Assembly: GCA_001442985.1 (NCBI GenBank)
Contig: LDYB01000023.1
Coordinates: 62,001-126,000 of the forward strand
DNA from: Armatimonadetes bacterium DC
Lineage (GTDB): Bacteria > Armatimonadota > Fimbriimonadia > Fimbriimonadales > GBS-DC
DNA: 64,000 nt
Direction of reading: 5' to 3'
Shown here: positions 30,075 to 40,663 of the stretch, in pieces
How the letters are laid out: each line of letters begins with the position of its first letter
Position numbering within the stretch: position 1 is the stretch's first letter
Position numbers and translations under genes: made by a program
The notes under the pieces: generated by a model
The model's database searches: none
What the model was told of the DNA's origin: nothing
What the model saw: only the letters and a program-made list of their open reading frames with translations

Positions 30075-32153
30075 ATGTCAGCAACGAGTTTGAGCTTGGG
30101 GGAAGCCTTTCGGCGTTTGGAGGCGCAGGCAGGCTACGAGCCGCGCCCTGTGCAACGCCAGATGGCGCAGTTCGTCGCCGAGTGCATCGAGGCGGGAACA
30201 CCGGGTGTGGTGGAAGCGCCGACAGGAGTGGGCAAAAGCCTGGCGGTGCTGCTGCCCGCCATTCTCGCCTGCGCCCGAAGCGACAAACGCATCGTTATCA
30301 GCACCCACACAAATGTGCTGGCGGAGCAATACTGGCTCAAAGACCTGCCGTTCGCCCTGAGCCTGTTTCCGGAGGTGCAGCTTTCCACCACGCTGGCGAT
30401 GGGGCGCTCCCGGTATGCGTGCCTTTCGCGCATTCACGGACACGAGCTGGGCAGAACCACTCCCGAATTGCAGAGATTCTTGCTAGAGTGGGCATCCGTC
30501 GCGCAGGTGGGCACCGAAAGCGAGCTGAACGCCTTCCTGACCCGCAAGGCAATCCCCCAGCAAATGATGCGCGATCTGTTCGCTAACCTAACGGTACCCC
30601 CCTACTGCCGCGCCCGCGCCTGCACACACTATGACCAGTGCTTTTACTACAAGAGCCGCAACCGAGCCACAAAGGCGCAAATTGTGATTACCAACCACGC
30701 CGTGGTGCTGACCGATGCCCTGCTGAAAGAGGTTTCCGATGGCAAAGCCTCGCTGCTGGGCGAGTACGATTTTCTGGTGATAGACGAGGCGCACGACCTG
30801 ATAGACGCCGCCCAGAACGCGCTGGCGAGCGAGCTCTGCCTTAAGACCGCGCAGGAGATTATCCGCACAGTGAGCATCGTGAGCAACGAGTTCACCTCCG
30901 CCCTGGAGAGCGCGAACCCACCCCAGGGCTTCCTGAATCAGGTACAGCTCGCGGTTCAGGACTTCTCCCGACTGGTGCAGGCGCCTATGAAGCGGGCGGA
31001 CTTCGGCACGATCCCGCCGAATGGGGCGATTATTGCCGTCGCACCCCCTGAGATGGAACAGACCCACGCCATCAGCGTCAGCAGGGAATATTACCAGCAA
31101 GCCGAGTCGCTGGTGATGGCGATCCAGACGCTGCTGCTTCAGCTGCAACGCGATCTGCGACAGGCGTGGGAAGACCACAAATCGCAGTTCACCGAGCCAC
31201 AGAAAGCGGCGGTGCAGGAAGTGCTGTTGCAGTTCAACCTCTGGGCAAAAAGCTTGTTTGGGCAGTTGAATCGGCTCATCCACCCACCCGAGGGGGTCAG
31301 CTGGGTGGAGCCTGCACCAGAGGGCTGGCGTCTTTGCTACCAGCCGCTGGAGGTGAGCGCGTGGCTCCGTGAGCGCCTGTTCAGCAATCAGCCGACCCTG
31401 CTTATGAGCGCCACGCTCACGATTGATAACGCTTTTGACTTCTATCTGCAACAGGTCGGGCTGGACAATCCGCGCACGCTCCAGCTACCCCCTGTGTTTG
31501 ACTATCCGCGCCAGTGCGCGATTTACTTACCGCCGCTGGGCACGATTCCAACGCCGCCTGCCAACACGCGACAGGGCATCCAAACAGGCTACTACGACTG
31601 TGTGGCGCAGGAACTAACGCGCCTGCTCCACGCCTCGCGGGGGCGTGCGCTGGTGCTGTTCGCCTCCCGCGCAGAGATGATGGAAGTGTATCGGCGCATG
31701 CCCCGTCTGGACGGCATTCCCATCTATGTGCAGGGCGACGGCTCCAACGCGCACCTCTCGCAACAGTTTCGGGAGAACACCCACTCGGTGCTGTTCGGCT
31801 TGCGCTCCTTCTGGACGGGGTTTGACGCCCCTGGCGAAACGCTCACCAATCTGATCATCGTGCGCCTGCCGTTTGAAGTGCCGACTACCCCCTCCCAACA
31901 GGCGCGACAGGCGCTGCTGGAACTGCAGGGCAAAGACGGTTTCCGCGACTGGAGCCTGCCGATGGTCAAACAGCAGATGCGTCAGGGCTTCGGGCGACTG
32001 ATACGCAAGTCTACCGATAAGGGTGTCGTGTGCATTCTGGACCCCCGAATCCAGAACCGCAGCTACGGGCGCGAGATTCTTGCCAATCTGCCCCGCGGTA
32101 TCCCCATCTTCAACCGTATTGAGGACGCGCTCCGCCACATCGGGCAGGTATAA
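30075..32153 (+). CDS. dinG: ATP-dependent DNA helicase, DinG/XPD family
   Basis: [62 protein letters not shown]; FeS-type cysteines. Confidence 0.9.
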   Translation: MSATSLSLGEAFRRLEAQAGYEPRPVQRQMAQFVAECIEAGTPGVVEAPTGVGKSLAVLLPAILACARSDKRIVISTHTNVLAEQYWLKDLPFALSLFPEVQLSTTLAMGRSRYACLSRIHGHELGRTTPELQRFLLEWASVAQVGTESELNAFLTRKAIPQQMMRDLFANLTVPPYCRARACTHYDQCFYYKSRNRATKAQIVITNHAVVLTDALLKEVSDGKASLLGEYDFLVIDEAHDLIDAAQNALASELCLKTAQEIIRTVSIVSNEFTSALESANPPQGFLNQVQLAVQDFSRLVQAPMKRADFGTIPPNGAIIAVAPPEMEQTHAISVSREYYQQAESLVMAIQTLLLQLQRDLRQAWEDHKSQFTEPQKAAVQEVLLQFNLWAKSLFGQLNRLIHPPEGVSWVEPAPEGWRLCYQPLEVSAWLRERLFSNQPTLLMSATLTIDNAFDFYLQQVGLDNPRTLQLPPVFDYPRQCAIYLPPLGTIPTPPANTRQGIQTGYYDCVAQELTRLLHASRGRALVLFASRAEMMEVYRRMPRLDGIPIYVQGDGSNAHLSQQFRENTHSVLFGLRSFWTGFDAPGETLTNLIIVRLPFEVPTTPSQQARQALLELQGKDGFRDWSLPMVKQQMRQGFGRLIRKSTDKGVVCILDPRIQNRSYGREILANLPRGIPIFNRIEDALRHIGQV

Positions 32154-32176
32154 TTCCCCTACAGGAGGCTCTACCC

Positions 32177-32419
32177 ATGCCCTATGTCATCACGGAACCA
32201 TGCATCGGTGTGAAGGACAAGTCGTGCGTCGCAGTCTGCCCCGTGGACTGCATCTATGAAGGCGAAGACCAGTTCTATATCAACCCGGATGAGTGTATCG
32301 ATTGCGGGCTATGCGAACCGGAGTGCCCTGTGAACGCCATCTATCCCGACACTGAAGTGCCCCCCGAATGGCGCCATTACATTGAGAAAAACGCGAACTT
32401 CTTCAAGCAGCAGAAGTAG
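32177..32419 (+). CDS. Ferredoxin, two 4Fe-4S/3Fe-4S clusters
   Basis: [58 protein letters not shown]. Confidence 0.93.
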   Translation: MPYVITEPCIGVKDKSCVAVCPVDCIYEGEDQFYINPDECIDCGLCEPECPVNAIYPDTEVPPEWRHYIEKNANFFKQQK

Positions 32420-32423
32420 CGTT

Positions 32424-33737
32424 GTGTGGTGGGGTGTATCGGCGGTGTTGCTGATACACCTCTGGGCGCTGCCCCGCGTGTTTAATGCGCCGCCGTTGCG
32501 TCTTGACAGCGACACCGCCGCGATGCTGGACGCGATTCAGGCATCGGGCGGCTTGGCTGGGGTGGGGCGCTGGTTTCGGGGCGACTGGCTGCTGGAAAAC
32601 GGCTTTTACCGCCCCATCAGCTCGGCTTCGCTGACGCTGGATTACGCGCTTTATGGCGAGGCGGCGTGGGGGTTCTGCTTCACAAACTGGCTGCTGCTGT
32701 TGACGATTGCGCTGGGCGTGGCGGTGCTGACCCCGCGCCTGCTAAATGTCGCGCCTGCGTGGGGCTGGGGCGTGGCGGTGGTTCTCAGCGCCCAGTATAC
32801 GGGGCTGACCCGCCTGCTGACGCCCTACTCCACATGGGGGTGGGTGCTGATTGTACTGGTAGGGATATCGCTCTGGGCGTGGCGTTCCGGCGTGAGGCTG
32901 GACCCTGACCTCTGGGAGCAATTCGACACGCGGTGGCTCTGGATAGCGCTTGCTGTAGGCGCGCTTTTCTGGGGGTTTGACCGCCTGCTTGACGCCGATT
33001 ATGTGCGCCTGATTGAGTGGGTTCCCTCGCGCACGGCGCTGCTGGGCGCGGCGTTCGGTGTCTGGGCAGCAGTCTGCTTTTTGCGAGCGGGCGAAGAAGG
33101 CTCATGGCGCTGGCTGGGGCTGGGCGGGCTGCTCTACCTGCTGGCGCTCGGCTCCTACGAGCAGCCAATCATGCTGGCGCCGTTTATAACAGCAACCGCC
33201 ATCGCACGACGCACTCTGTGGAAAGAGAACGCATTCACAGTCGCAGGGACGGCGCTGGCGTGCGCCCTGTTGATTGTAATGTTGCGCTTGAGCTTCGTTA
33301 CCACAGAGCCTACACGCTATCAGCAGCAGCAACTGCGCAGCAGCCTCTCAGGTCCCATGTTGACCTATTTTTCCGACCTCTTTCCCCCCGTGAGCCAGTG
33401 GGGCTACTGGCGCACTGTAGGGCTGGAGCCGACCGTCTGGCTTCTCAAAGACCCGTGGGACAGGCTGGTAGGGCTGTTGCTGTATGCAGGGGTTTTGGTA
33501 GCATTCTATCGCTGGCGCGGGAGATTCGGCTATGCGCTGGGCTGGCACGCGCTCACACTGCTGCCGATGGCGTTCCTGCACCCGTTTGAGCATTACTGGG
33601 TTCTCCCGCAGGTGGGCAAGACGCTCACCGACTGCCTGCTGATAGGCTGGGGCATCCATGCTTTTGTCGCCTGCTTGCAGGCTGAGTGGGGTAAGATTCT
33701 TCACGATGGCACTCGAGCTGACCCCGCAGGAGTTTGA
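32424..33737 (+). CDS. Polytopic membrane protein, hypothetical
   Basis: Multiple TM helices; GTG start suggested at 32424 just after the ferredoxin stop. Confidence 0.65.
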   Translation: MWWGVSAVLLIHLWALPRVFNAPPLRLDSDTAAMLDAIQASGGLAGVGRWFRGDWLLENGFYRPISSASLTLDYALYGEAAWGFCFTNWLLLLTIALGVAVLTPRLLNVAPAWGWGVAVVLSAQYTGLTRLLTPYSTWGWVLIVLVGISLWAWRSGVRLDPDLWEQFDTRWLWIALAVGALFWGFDRLLDADYVRLIEWVPSRTALLGAAFGVWAAVCFLRAGEEGSWRWLGLGGLLYLLALGSYEQPIMLAPFITATAIARRTLWKENAFTVAGTALACALLIVMLRLSFVTTEPTRYQQQQLRSSLSGPMLTYFSDLFPPVSQWGYWRTVGLEPTVWLLKDPWDRLVGLLLYAGVLVAFYRWRGRFGYALGWHALTLLPMAFLHPFEHYWVLPQVGKTLTDCLLIGWGIHAFVACLQAEWGKILHDGTRADPAGV

Positions 33738-34086
33738 AGCGCTGGTGGCGGAGGCGCTGGATAGCCTCCCCGACGAGATCGCCCAGTATATGGACAATGT
33801 GGAGGTGGTGGTCGCGTGGCGCCCTACAGGCACGCAGCTCCGTCGGGCAGGCGTGCGTGCGGGACATCTGCTATTAGGGCTTTATGAAGGCGTGCCGCTC
33901 ACCCAGCGGAGCGCCTCTTATGGGTTCGTGCCGCCCGATAAGATTACCATCTTTCAGGAGCCGCTCCAACGCATCGCACGGAGCAAAGCAGACCTGAAAG
34001 AGCGCGTGCGACGCACGGTGATTCACGAGATTGCCCACCACTTCGGCATCAGCGACGAACGCTTGCGCGAGCTGGGCGCCTATTGA
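33706..34086 (+). CDS. Metallopeptidase-like (zincin-like, DUF1025-type) protein
   Basis: TVIHEIAHHFGISDERLRELG with HExxH motif. Confidence 0.88.
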   Translation: MALELTPQEFEALVAEALDSLPDEIAQYMDNVEVVVAWRPTGTQLRRAGVRAGHLLLGLYEGVPLTQRSASYGFVPPDKITIFQEPLQRIARSKADLKERVRRTVIHEIAHHFGISDERLRELGAY

Positions 34087-34123
34087 AGCAGGGCGGGGTG
34101 GAATGCCCCGTCCTGCTGAATGC

Positions 34124-34657
34124 CTACTTCGCTTCTTTGGTATAGACAGGCTGCTGGTCCTTGAGCGACTTGATGTAGGCAATCAGCTGATTGATCTGCT
34201 CTTCCTTGAGATAGCTGTACGACGCCATACTCGGAGTGTAGCCCGCCACAACCTTCTTATTGGGGTCTACGATGGACTCCTTGAGGTACGCTTCGTCGGC
34301 AACCACCTCAGAGCCATCGGCTAACTTCACTTTGGAGCCATACAAACCGCGCAGGTCGGGATAGTCCTTCCCGCTGGCAGGGTTCATGTGGCATGCGTTG
34401 CAACCCTGCTGGACGAACAGAATCATGCCCTTTTTGGCTTCGGGGTCATCGTTACCAGGAGCTGGCACGCCGCCCGAAGAGGGAGCGCTCGAAGTGCTGG
34501 AAGTGCTACTGGACGCCGTGCTGCTCTCGGTGGATTTGGTTTCCCCCGAACCCGTTGAGGTGGACTGATTCTGGGGAGGCGGCGCACAGGACGCCAGGAG
34601 CGCCGTGAGGCTCACAATACCTAACGCAAGACCCAATTGACGCAGTGTGTTGTTCAT
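34124..34657 (-). CDS. Lipoprotein-type cytochrome c
   Basis: Lipobox-like LLASCAPPP, Ser/Thr linker, CNACHMNPASGKDYPDLRGLYG, MASYSYLKEEQINQLIAYI. Confidence 0.88.
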   Translation of the reverse strand: MNNTLRQLGLALGIVSLTALLASCAPPPQNQSTSTGSGETKSTESSTASSSTSSTSSAPSSGGVPAPGNDDPEAKKGMILFVQQGCNACHMNPASGKDYPDLRGLYGSKVKLADGSEVVADEAYLKESIVDPNKKVVAGYTPSMASYSYLKEEQINQLIAYIKSLKDQQPVYTKEAK

Positions 34658-34712
34658 CGTCTCTCACCTACCTTGTTTTTGAGTCATTCACCTGACTTAG
34701 TAGAGTGGAGCA

Positions 34713-34742
34713 ATTATACCCCAAATCAGAGGCGTTTGTCAA
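34713..34742 (-). promoter_or_regulatory. Sigma-70-type promoter of cytochrome c gene
   Basis: Minus strand TTGACA-18 bp-TATAAT. Confidence 0.75.
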
Positions 34743-34751
34743 GGGGTAAGG

Positions 34752-34983
34752 GAGGGTGTTCGAAAAATCGCTGCCGAATAAGATGGGTGAACCTGCTCTT
34801 GTCGCAAAGAACACGGGTTTTGGGAAACAGGACGCGGGAACCGCGTCCCTACCGACAAGCGTAGGGGCGCGGTCGCCGCGCCCTGCGTGGCGAAACCCCC
34901 AGCGCCAGGAAAGCGATATGAGCATCCTTGCAACAGAGCAGCTTTAGCCGTCCGGTACAAAAGCGGATTTTTCGAACACCCTC
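34752..34983. repeat. 232-bp MITE-like element with 18-bp perfect terminal inverted repeats
   Basis: gagggtgttcgaaaaatc / gatttttcgaacaccctc at ends; internal hairpins ggacgcgg-gaa-ccgcgtcc and gggcgcgg-tcg-ccgcgccc; no conserved ORF. Confidence 0.75.
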
Positions 34984-35017
34984 AGGGATAAGGTAGGCAG
35001 GTTGGGTAGGGGATGCC

Positions 35018-36406
35018 TCATCTGTCTTGTTCAGGTGGTGCGGAGTCGCCGACATCTCCTCCCAGTCTCGCTTCAGCAAAGTTGAGATAAGCGTTCGCGA
35101 TGAAGTTTGGGATGCGCATGCGTTCAATCTCCTGTAGCGCTCGCATCGCTAAATCCCAGCGCTGGTGGTGGGCGCAGGCGTGTGCGTAGCCCAGCAGCCC
35201 CGCGCCGCGCCAGAACGCGTGAGGGAGAAAGCGTATGATGTCCCATGCCTGCCGAAACTGCCCTGCCCACGCCAGCTGGCGTCCTATCTTGGCGAGCGCT
35301 TCCGCCCGTCCTGAGGCGCTGCCAATTCGTTTCGCCGAGCGCAACGCCTCAGCGTACATTTCCGCATCGTAAGCAGGCGCGAGGCAGAAAAGCACATCGA
35401 TGAGGTTGAAGGTGCGATAAACAGGGTTCTGGGTTCTGAGGCATGCCTGATAGGATATCTGCAGCAGGCGCGCTTCCAGGGCGTATTCGGCAATCCTGTC
35501 CAGTGCCATGTCCTGTGCTTCGGAATCGGGTTCTGTCTCGCAGATGGCGAGCGCATCGCGAAAGAGCGTCTCTGCCTGTTCGGTCGCCCCAGCCAGCGCG
35601 TACTCGCGCGCCACCTGCGCCAGCGTCTGGGCGCGGAGCCATACGCTTTCTACCTCCAGCGCATGGGTTTGGGCGTTTGCCAGCGCCTGCTGGGCGCCTT
35701 CCGAGTTCCCTTGCTGGTGATACGCCTGCGCCAGCGCACACCATGCTTCGGCACAATGGTCAGGCTCCTCAATCAAGCCAGCCCAGAGAGCCGCTTGCTC
35801 CCAGCGTCCTCCTTTTGCCCAGGCTCGTGCGAGCGCGACTCGAATCTTGTCGTCGTGCCAAGGGGAAACGCCCAGATACCTGACCGCCTCCTGAAGAAGG
35901 GCTTCCGCCTGCTCGGCTTCCCCGTGCTGGAAATGCGCTTCCGCGACGGCACAAAACAGTTCCGCCCTATCCTTCGCCCATTCCTCCGAAAGCATTCGAG
36001 CGGCGCGGAGTGCCTCCCCCAGCAAATTCCACTCCAGAAACGATGTCGTGCAGAGTTTGATAGTAAGATAGTCTTCTGGGTCAGCCTCTATCGTCTCAAA
36101 AGCGAGCGCAAGAATTTGTTCACAACGCGATGCCTCTTCGAAAGACTTCGCGCTCTCGGCTATTCGAAAGACCTGACGCACCTCACGCTCGGAAGGGGGT
36201 TCGCTCAGGTATGATTCAAGAGCCTGCTGCAGGTGGGCGCGGGCGTTCTGCAAATTCTGCAGGCGCGCCCAGAGTTCCGCGAGGCGCGTATGCGTGCTGA
36301 CGCGCCAGTAGACCGACGGGATCCGGGCAGCCGCCTTTTCCGCTCGGCTGAGGCACTCCTCTACAGTCGGCGGGTTCTGGCTGGGAACGCGCCGTTTCCA
36401 CAACAC
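35018..36406 (-). CDS. TPR/helical-repeat protein
   Basis: Repeated A-x3-A-x2-G-A/E helical repeats; GTG start next to end of upstream dockerin gene. Confidence 0.7.
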   Translation of the reverse strand: MLWKRRVPSQNPPTVEECLSRAEKAAARIPSVYWRVSTHTRLAELWARLQNLQNARAHLQQALESYLSEPPSEREVRQVFRIAESAKSFEEASRCEQILALAFETIEADPEDYLTIKLCTTSFLEWNLLGEALRAARMLSEEWAKDRAELFCAVAEAHFQHGEAEQAEALLQEAVRYLGVSPWHDDKIRVALARAWAKGGRWEQAALWAGLIEEPDHCAEAWCALAQAYHQQGNSEGAQQALANAQTHALEVESVWLRAQTLAQVAREYALAGATEQAETLFRDALAICETEPDSEAQDMALDRIAEYALEARLLQISYQACLRTQNPVYRTFNLIDVLFCLAPAYDAEMYAEALRSAKRIGSASGRAEALAKIGRQLAWAGQFRQAWDIIRFLPHAFWRGAGLLGYAHACAHHQRWDLAMRALQEIERMRIPNFIANAYLNFAEARLGGDVGDSAPPEQDR

Positions 36407-36410
36407 CTGC

Positions 36411-37259
36411 CTAACACCCCTGTCCGAAGCTGAACAGCACCTCCAGCAGGTCGGCGTCGTCCACAACCCCGTCGCCGTTTACATCGGCAATCGGGTCGGT
36501 AGAGCCGAAGGCGAACAGCACAATCAGCAGGTCGGCATCGTCCACACAGCCGTCGCCGTTGAGGTCAGCGCCGGGCAGGGGCGCGCTGGAAGCCACCACG
36601 CGGAAGTTATCATAGTGTCCGAAGTCGTTGGCATTACCTGTGATATTGTTTACCCAGATGTCGGCGTCCGCAAAGATGGTGTCTGCCGCCGAATTGAGGT
36701 TCGCGCTCCCCAGCTCCCGATTGTTCATAATGAGCCGAAACCGCCCCGTGTTGTAGTTCAGCTCCAGCTTAAAACGCGCCCATGTGTTGCGCGGGTAAAT
36801 CGTCCCTGTGTCGATGATGGTGGTGGTGAAGCCATTATCCTGCACCAGCTGCACACGGTTCAGGTTGTTCACGCGCATCGCCGCGATACGGAAGCCGTCG
36901 GGGTCGTAGCAGTCTATGCCATAGGCTGCCTGAATTGTGCCCGCGCCGAGATACATATCCCAGATGACCGTGATGTAGCCACTGCCGCCTGTGTTATAGC
37001 CAATCGGTTTCCACCACCAGCTGCTGGACGCGCCCGATACGGGAACCACGCGCACCGATTGCGCACCCGAAAAGGCAAGGGCGTCAGAAACAAGGGCGGT
37101 GTTGGGCGTAGAAAAGTGAAACGCCTGCCAGCCGCTTTGACCCGTCAGGTTCCCCAGCGAAAATTCGGGGGGTTCAAAGCCCGTTTCCAGAAGCGTCTGG
37201 GGAAACACAAGGCTCATACTGCAAGCCAGTCCGAGACTCCAGAACAGCGTTCGCATCAT
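36411..37259 (-). CDS. Secreted protein with C-terminal dockerin-like repeats
   Basis: MMRTLFWSLGLACSMSLVFPQTLLETGFE; C-terminus DLNGDGCVDDADLLIVLFAFG...DVNGDGVVDDADLLEVLFSFGQGC. Confidence 0.85.
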   Translation of the reverse strand: MMRTLFWSLGLACSMSLVFPQTLLETGFEPPEFSLGNLTGQSGWQAFHFSTPNTALVSDALAFSGAQSVRVVPVSGASSSWWWKPIGYNTGGSGYITVIWDMYLGAGTIQAAYGIDCYDPDGFRIAAMRVNNLNRVQLVQDNGFTTTIIDTGTIYPRNTWARFKLELNYNTGRFRLIMNNRELGSANLNSAADTIFADADIWVNNITGNANDFGHYDNFRVVASSAPLPGADLNGDGCVDDADLLIVLFAFGSTDPIADVNGDGVVDDADLLEVLFSFGQGC

Positions 37260-37345
37260 TTTTCCCTCCGTTTCGGCAACAGCCTTATTATACACCGATT
37301 CGGGGCGTGTAGCGTGCAGTATAATTTGGGGGTTGGAGGTCAGCG

Positions 37346-38653
37346 ATGACGGAACGATGGGTCTATCATCTGACACAAGAGGAGATCCCGACGCACTGGT
37401 ACAATCTGGTTGCCGATCTGCCCACCCCACCCCCACCACCGTTGAACCCTGCGACAGGTCAGCCGTTTGACGACCCGACGCCCCTGATGCGCATTTTTCC
37501 TGAAGCGCTGGTGATGCAAGAGGTCAGCACCGAACGCTGGATAGAGATTCCCGAACCTGTGCGCCAGATTTACGCGCTCTGGCGCCCCACGCCACTGTTT
37601 CGGGCGCGACGGCTGGAGCAGGCGCTGGATACCCCTGCCCACATCTATTTCAAGTTTGAGGGGGTCAGCCCTGCAGGGAGCCACAAACCCAACACCGCTG
37701 TGCCGCAGGCATATTACAACAAGCAACAGGGGATTCGGCGGCTGGCAACGGAGACAGGCGCAGGACAATGGGGCAGCGCGCTGGCGATGGCGTGCCAGCT
37801 GTTCGGGCTGGAGTGTACCGTCTATATGGTGCGGGTCAGCTATGAGCAGAAGCCTTTCCGCAAAATCCTGATGAACACATGGGGCGCAACCGTCTATCCC
37901 AGCCCCAGCGAGCAAACCGAATACGGACGCCAGATTCTGGCGCAGGACCCCGACTGCCCCGGCAGCCTGGGGATTGCCATCAGCGAGGCGCTGGAAGACA
38001 CGCTCACCCACGAAGACACCCGCTACGCGCTGGGTAGCGTGCTGAACCATGTGCTGCTCCATCAGACGGTGATTGGACAGGAAGCCATCAAGCAAATGGA
38101 GATGGCAGGCGAGGAACCCGACATCCTGGTCGGTTGCACGGGCGGCGGCAGCAACTTCGCGGGGCTGGTGTTCCCGTTTCTGCGCAAAAAGATTACTGAA
38201 GGGAAGCCTTACCGCATTATTGCGGTGGAGCCAGCGTCGTGCCCTTCCCTGACCAAAGGCGAGTACCGTTATGATTTTGGCGACACGGCGGGCAAGACTC
38301 CTCTGCTGAAGATGCACACGCTGGGGCATGAGTTTATGCCGCCGCGCATTCATGCAGGAGGCTTGCGCTATCACGGGATGGCGCCGCTGGTCTCCCACGC
38401 GCTGGAGCTGGGGCTAATTGAGGCACGCGCCTACCACCAGACGCAGGTCTTCGAGGCAGGAGTGCTGTTCGCCCGCACGATGGGGATTGTGCCCGCTCCA
38501 GAGCCAACGCACGCCATCAAGGCGGTGATTGACCTCGCGCTGGAATGCAGGGAGCGCGGTGAGAAAAAGGTCATTCTGTTCAACCTCTGCGGGCACGGCT
38601 TGCTGGACCTGACCGCCTACGACCAGTATCTGTCGGGCGCGCTTCAGGATTAG
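37346..38653 (+). CDS. TrpB2-like tryptophan synthase beta chain (PLP-dependent)
   Basis: [71 protein letters not shown]. Confidence 0.9.
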   Translation: MTERWVYHLTQEEIPTHWYNLVADLPTPPPPPLNPATGQPFDDPTPLMRIFPEALVMQEVSTERWIEIPEPVRQIYALWRPTPLFRARRLEQALDTPAHIYFKFEGVSPAGSHKPNTAVPQAYYNKQQGIRRLATETGAGQWGSALAMACQLFGLECTVYMVRVSYEQKPFRKILMNTWGATVYPSPSEQTEYGRQILAQDPDCPGSLGIAISEALEDTLTHEDTRYALGSVLNHVLLHQTVIGQEAIKQMEMAGEEPDILVGCTGGGSNFAGLVFPFLRKKITEGKPYRIIAVEPASCPSLTKGEYRYDFGDTAGKTPLLKMHTLGHEFMPPRIHAGGLRYHGMAPLVSHALELGLIEARAYHQTQVFEAGVLFARTMGIVPAPEPTHAIKAVIDLALECRERGEKKVILFNLCGHGLLDLTAYDQYLSGALQD

Positions 38654-38660
38654 GCGGGGC

Positions 38661-38954
38661 TTACTCGTTCAGGTGAATCTGCAGGGGTTTCTCACCGGGC
38701 ATGAGCCAGCCGCGCTCGCGAGCCAGCGCCTCTTTGCCCAGCGGGGTGGAGAGGCGCTGGAGTTGCGCCCGCAGTGTCTGCTGCTCCTGCCGGAGCGCCG
38801 CCCGCTCCGCTTCCAACCAGCGCACCTCTTCGCGCGTCTGCGCCCACAAACTGTAGATATGCACACTCTGGGGCAGCAGCTTCCAGCCCAGAAGCAACAC
38901 GCCCCCCCACAGGCAGAGGCGAGACGCCATTAAACCCAATCGCTTGTGTGTCAT
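38661..38954 (-). CDS. Septum formation initiator (FtsB/DivIC-like) protein
   Basis: One TM followed by coiled coil and ALARERGWLMPGEKPL. Confidence 0.75.
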   Translation of the reverse strand: MTHKRLGLMASRLCLWGGVLLLGWKLLPQSVHIYSLWAQTREEVRWLEAERAALRQEQQTLRAQLQRLSTPLGKEALARERGWLMPGEKPLQIHLNE

Positions 38955-39022
38955 TGGTTGCGTTCTCCCTTGAAAGAGGATACCACACACTGTGGGGAAT
39001 TCCTGCAATTTTGCGGAGAATT

Positions 39023-40636
39023 TCACTCGTCGTCCACAGGGTAGGCACCGAGGGTGGACTTGAGCGCTTCCACAAGCTCTTCCCCTACCAGATCAGGGGG
39101 GGCAGCCGTCGGGGGAGGCTCTACCGCTGGAGCGGGGGCGGCAGACTCATCCAGTTCAATCTCCACATGGGCGTTAAGACCCACGGCATCCTGCACTCTA
39201 CGGATAATCGCCTGATGATTTTTGGGGTTTTTCGTGAAGAAGTTGTAGCCCAATCGGGTGCGCAGGGTGAGGTAAATCACTCCATTTTCCACCCGCACGG
39301 TGGAGCCAGCGAGGTAGCGCTCCAGGTTGGGGCTATTCTGGGTGATTGCCGCTTTGGCGTGCTGCCAGCGCGTGTTGGGGTCGTCGCCTGGGGCAGGCGT
39401 GGCAACTGCGGGGGCGGGCGCTGGCGTGCTGGGCGGCTGACCGGAGGGCGCCTCCAACGGCGCGGGAGTAGCGGGGCGAGGTGTGGAAGATGTCTCCGGG
39501 CGCGGCTCTGAGACCTGAAGAGGCGTGGCGCTCGAGGCGGGCGCCTGAGTGGGGATGGCGAACATCAAGAGGGTCAGCTCCAGAATAGCGCGGGGAGAGC
39601 CTGAGGTGCGCATCTCGGTGAGGGCGCCTGCCATCTTCTCCCACCAGCCGAGCAGTCGGGGAATCCCCGCGCGACGCGCCTGCTCAATCATTGCGCTCCA
39701 CAGGGTGGGATCATAATAGCCCGCCTGATCCTGCCCGTGAACGCCCGCCTGAATGAGCGCACGCCAGTGCTGAATCAGCGATTCGGCGAACACGCGCGGC
39801 TCACGCCCCAGCAACAGCTGCGCGTCCAACAGCTCCAGCACCTTCGCGGCGTCGCCTTCAATCAGCGCGTCGGTCAGCTGGAACAGGGTTTCGTCTTCCA
39901 GCACCCCCAGCGCGTGGTAGACCGTCTCCACCTGAATCTTGCCCTCTTCACTGAAGGCAATCACCTGCTCCAGCGCGGTGAGCGCGTCGCGCCACGAGCC
40001 ATCGGCAAAGCGCGCTATCAAATTCAGCGCGGCAGGCTCCGCTTCCAGCCCCTCCGCACGCACCACCTGCTCCAGACGGCGGGCAATATCGGCAATCGAA
40101 CCACGATGGAAATCGAACCGCTGGCATCGTGAGCGAATCGTGGGCGGCACGCGATGGAACTCGGTGGTCGCCAGCACGAACACCACATGGGGCGGCGGCT
40201 CTTCAATCGTCTTGAGTAACGCATCAAACGCTTTCGCCGAGAGGTCATGCACCTCGTCAATAATATAGATTTTATAGCGCGCCTCCATCGGGGGGTATTT
40301 TGCGTTTTCAATAATCGAGGTGCGCACATCCTCAATACTGGTCTCGGAAGCGGCGTCCATCTCCACCACATCCACCAGCGTGCCTGCCTGAATGGCGGTG
40401 CAAAATCGGCACTGATTACATGGGTTCGGGGTAGGACCCCGTTCGCAGTTGAGCGCTTTGGCGAGCAGGCGCGCCGTGGAGGTCTTGCCCGTCCCGCGCG
40501 GACCGCAGAAAAGGTAGGCATGCGACCACTTGCCCTGCGCAATCGCGTTCCGCAGGGTCACGGTCACATGCTCCTGACCCAGCAGCTCGTCAAAATCCTG
40601 GGCGCGGTACTTGCGGTACAGGCTGATGTAGCTCAT
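39023..40636 (-). CDS. dnaX: DNA polymerase III subunit gamma/tau
   Basis: YRKYRAQDFDELLGQEHVTVTLRNAI, FCGPRGTGKTSTARLLAKALNC, YIIDEVHDLSAKAFDALLKTIEEPP. Confidence 0.95.
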   Translation of the reverse strand: MSYISLYRKYRAQDFDELLGQEHVTVTLRNAIAQGKWSHAYLFCGPRGTGKTSTARLLAKALNCERGPTPNPCNQCRFCTAIQAGTLVDVVEMDAASETSIEDVRTSIIENAKYPPMEARYKIYIIDEVHDLSAKAFDALLKTIEEPPPHVVFVLATTEFHRVPPTIRSRCQRFDFHRGSIADIARRLEQVVRAEGLEAEPAALNLIARFADGSWRDALTALEQVIAFSEEGKIQVETVYHALGVLEDETLFQLTDALIEGDAAKVLELLDAQLLLGREPRVFAESLIQHWRALIQAGVHGQDQAGYYDPTLWSAMIEQARRAGIPRLLGWWEKMAGALTEMRTSGSPRAILELTLLMFAIPTQAPASSATPLQVSEPRPETSSTPRPATPAPLEAPSGQPPSTPAPAPAVATPAPGDDPNTRWQHAKAAITQNSPNLERYLAGSTVRVENGVIYLTLRTRLGYNFFTKNPKNHQAIIRRVQDAVGLNAHVEIELDESAAPAPAVEPPPTAAPPDLVGEELVEALKSTLGAYPVDDE

Positions 40637-40663
40637 GGGTGATGGAATTGTACCTGACGGGGT

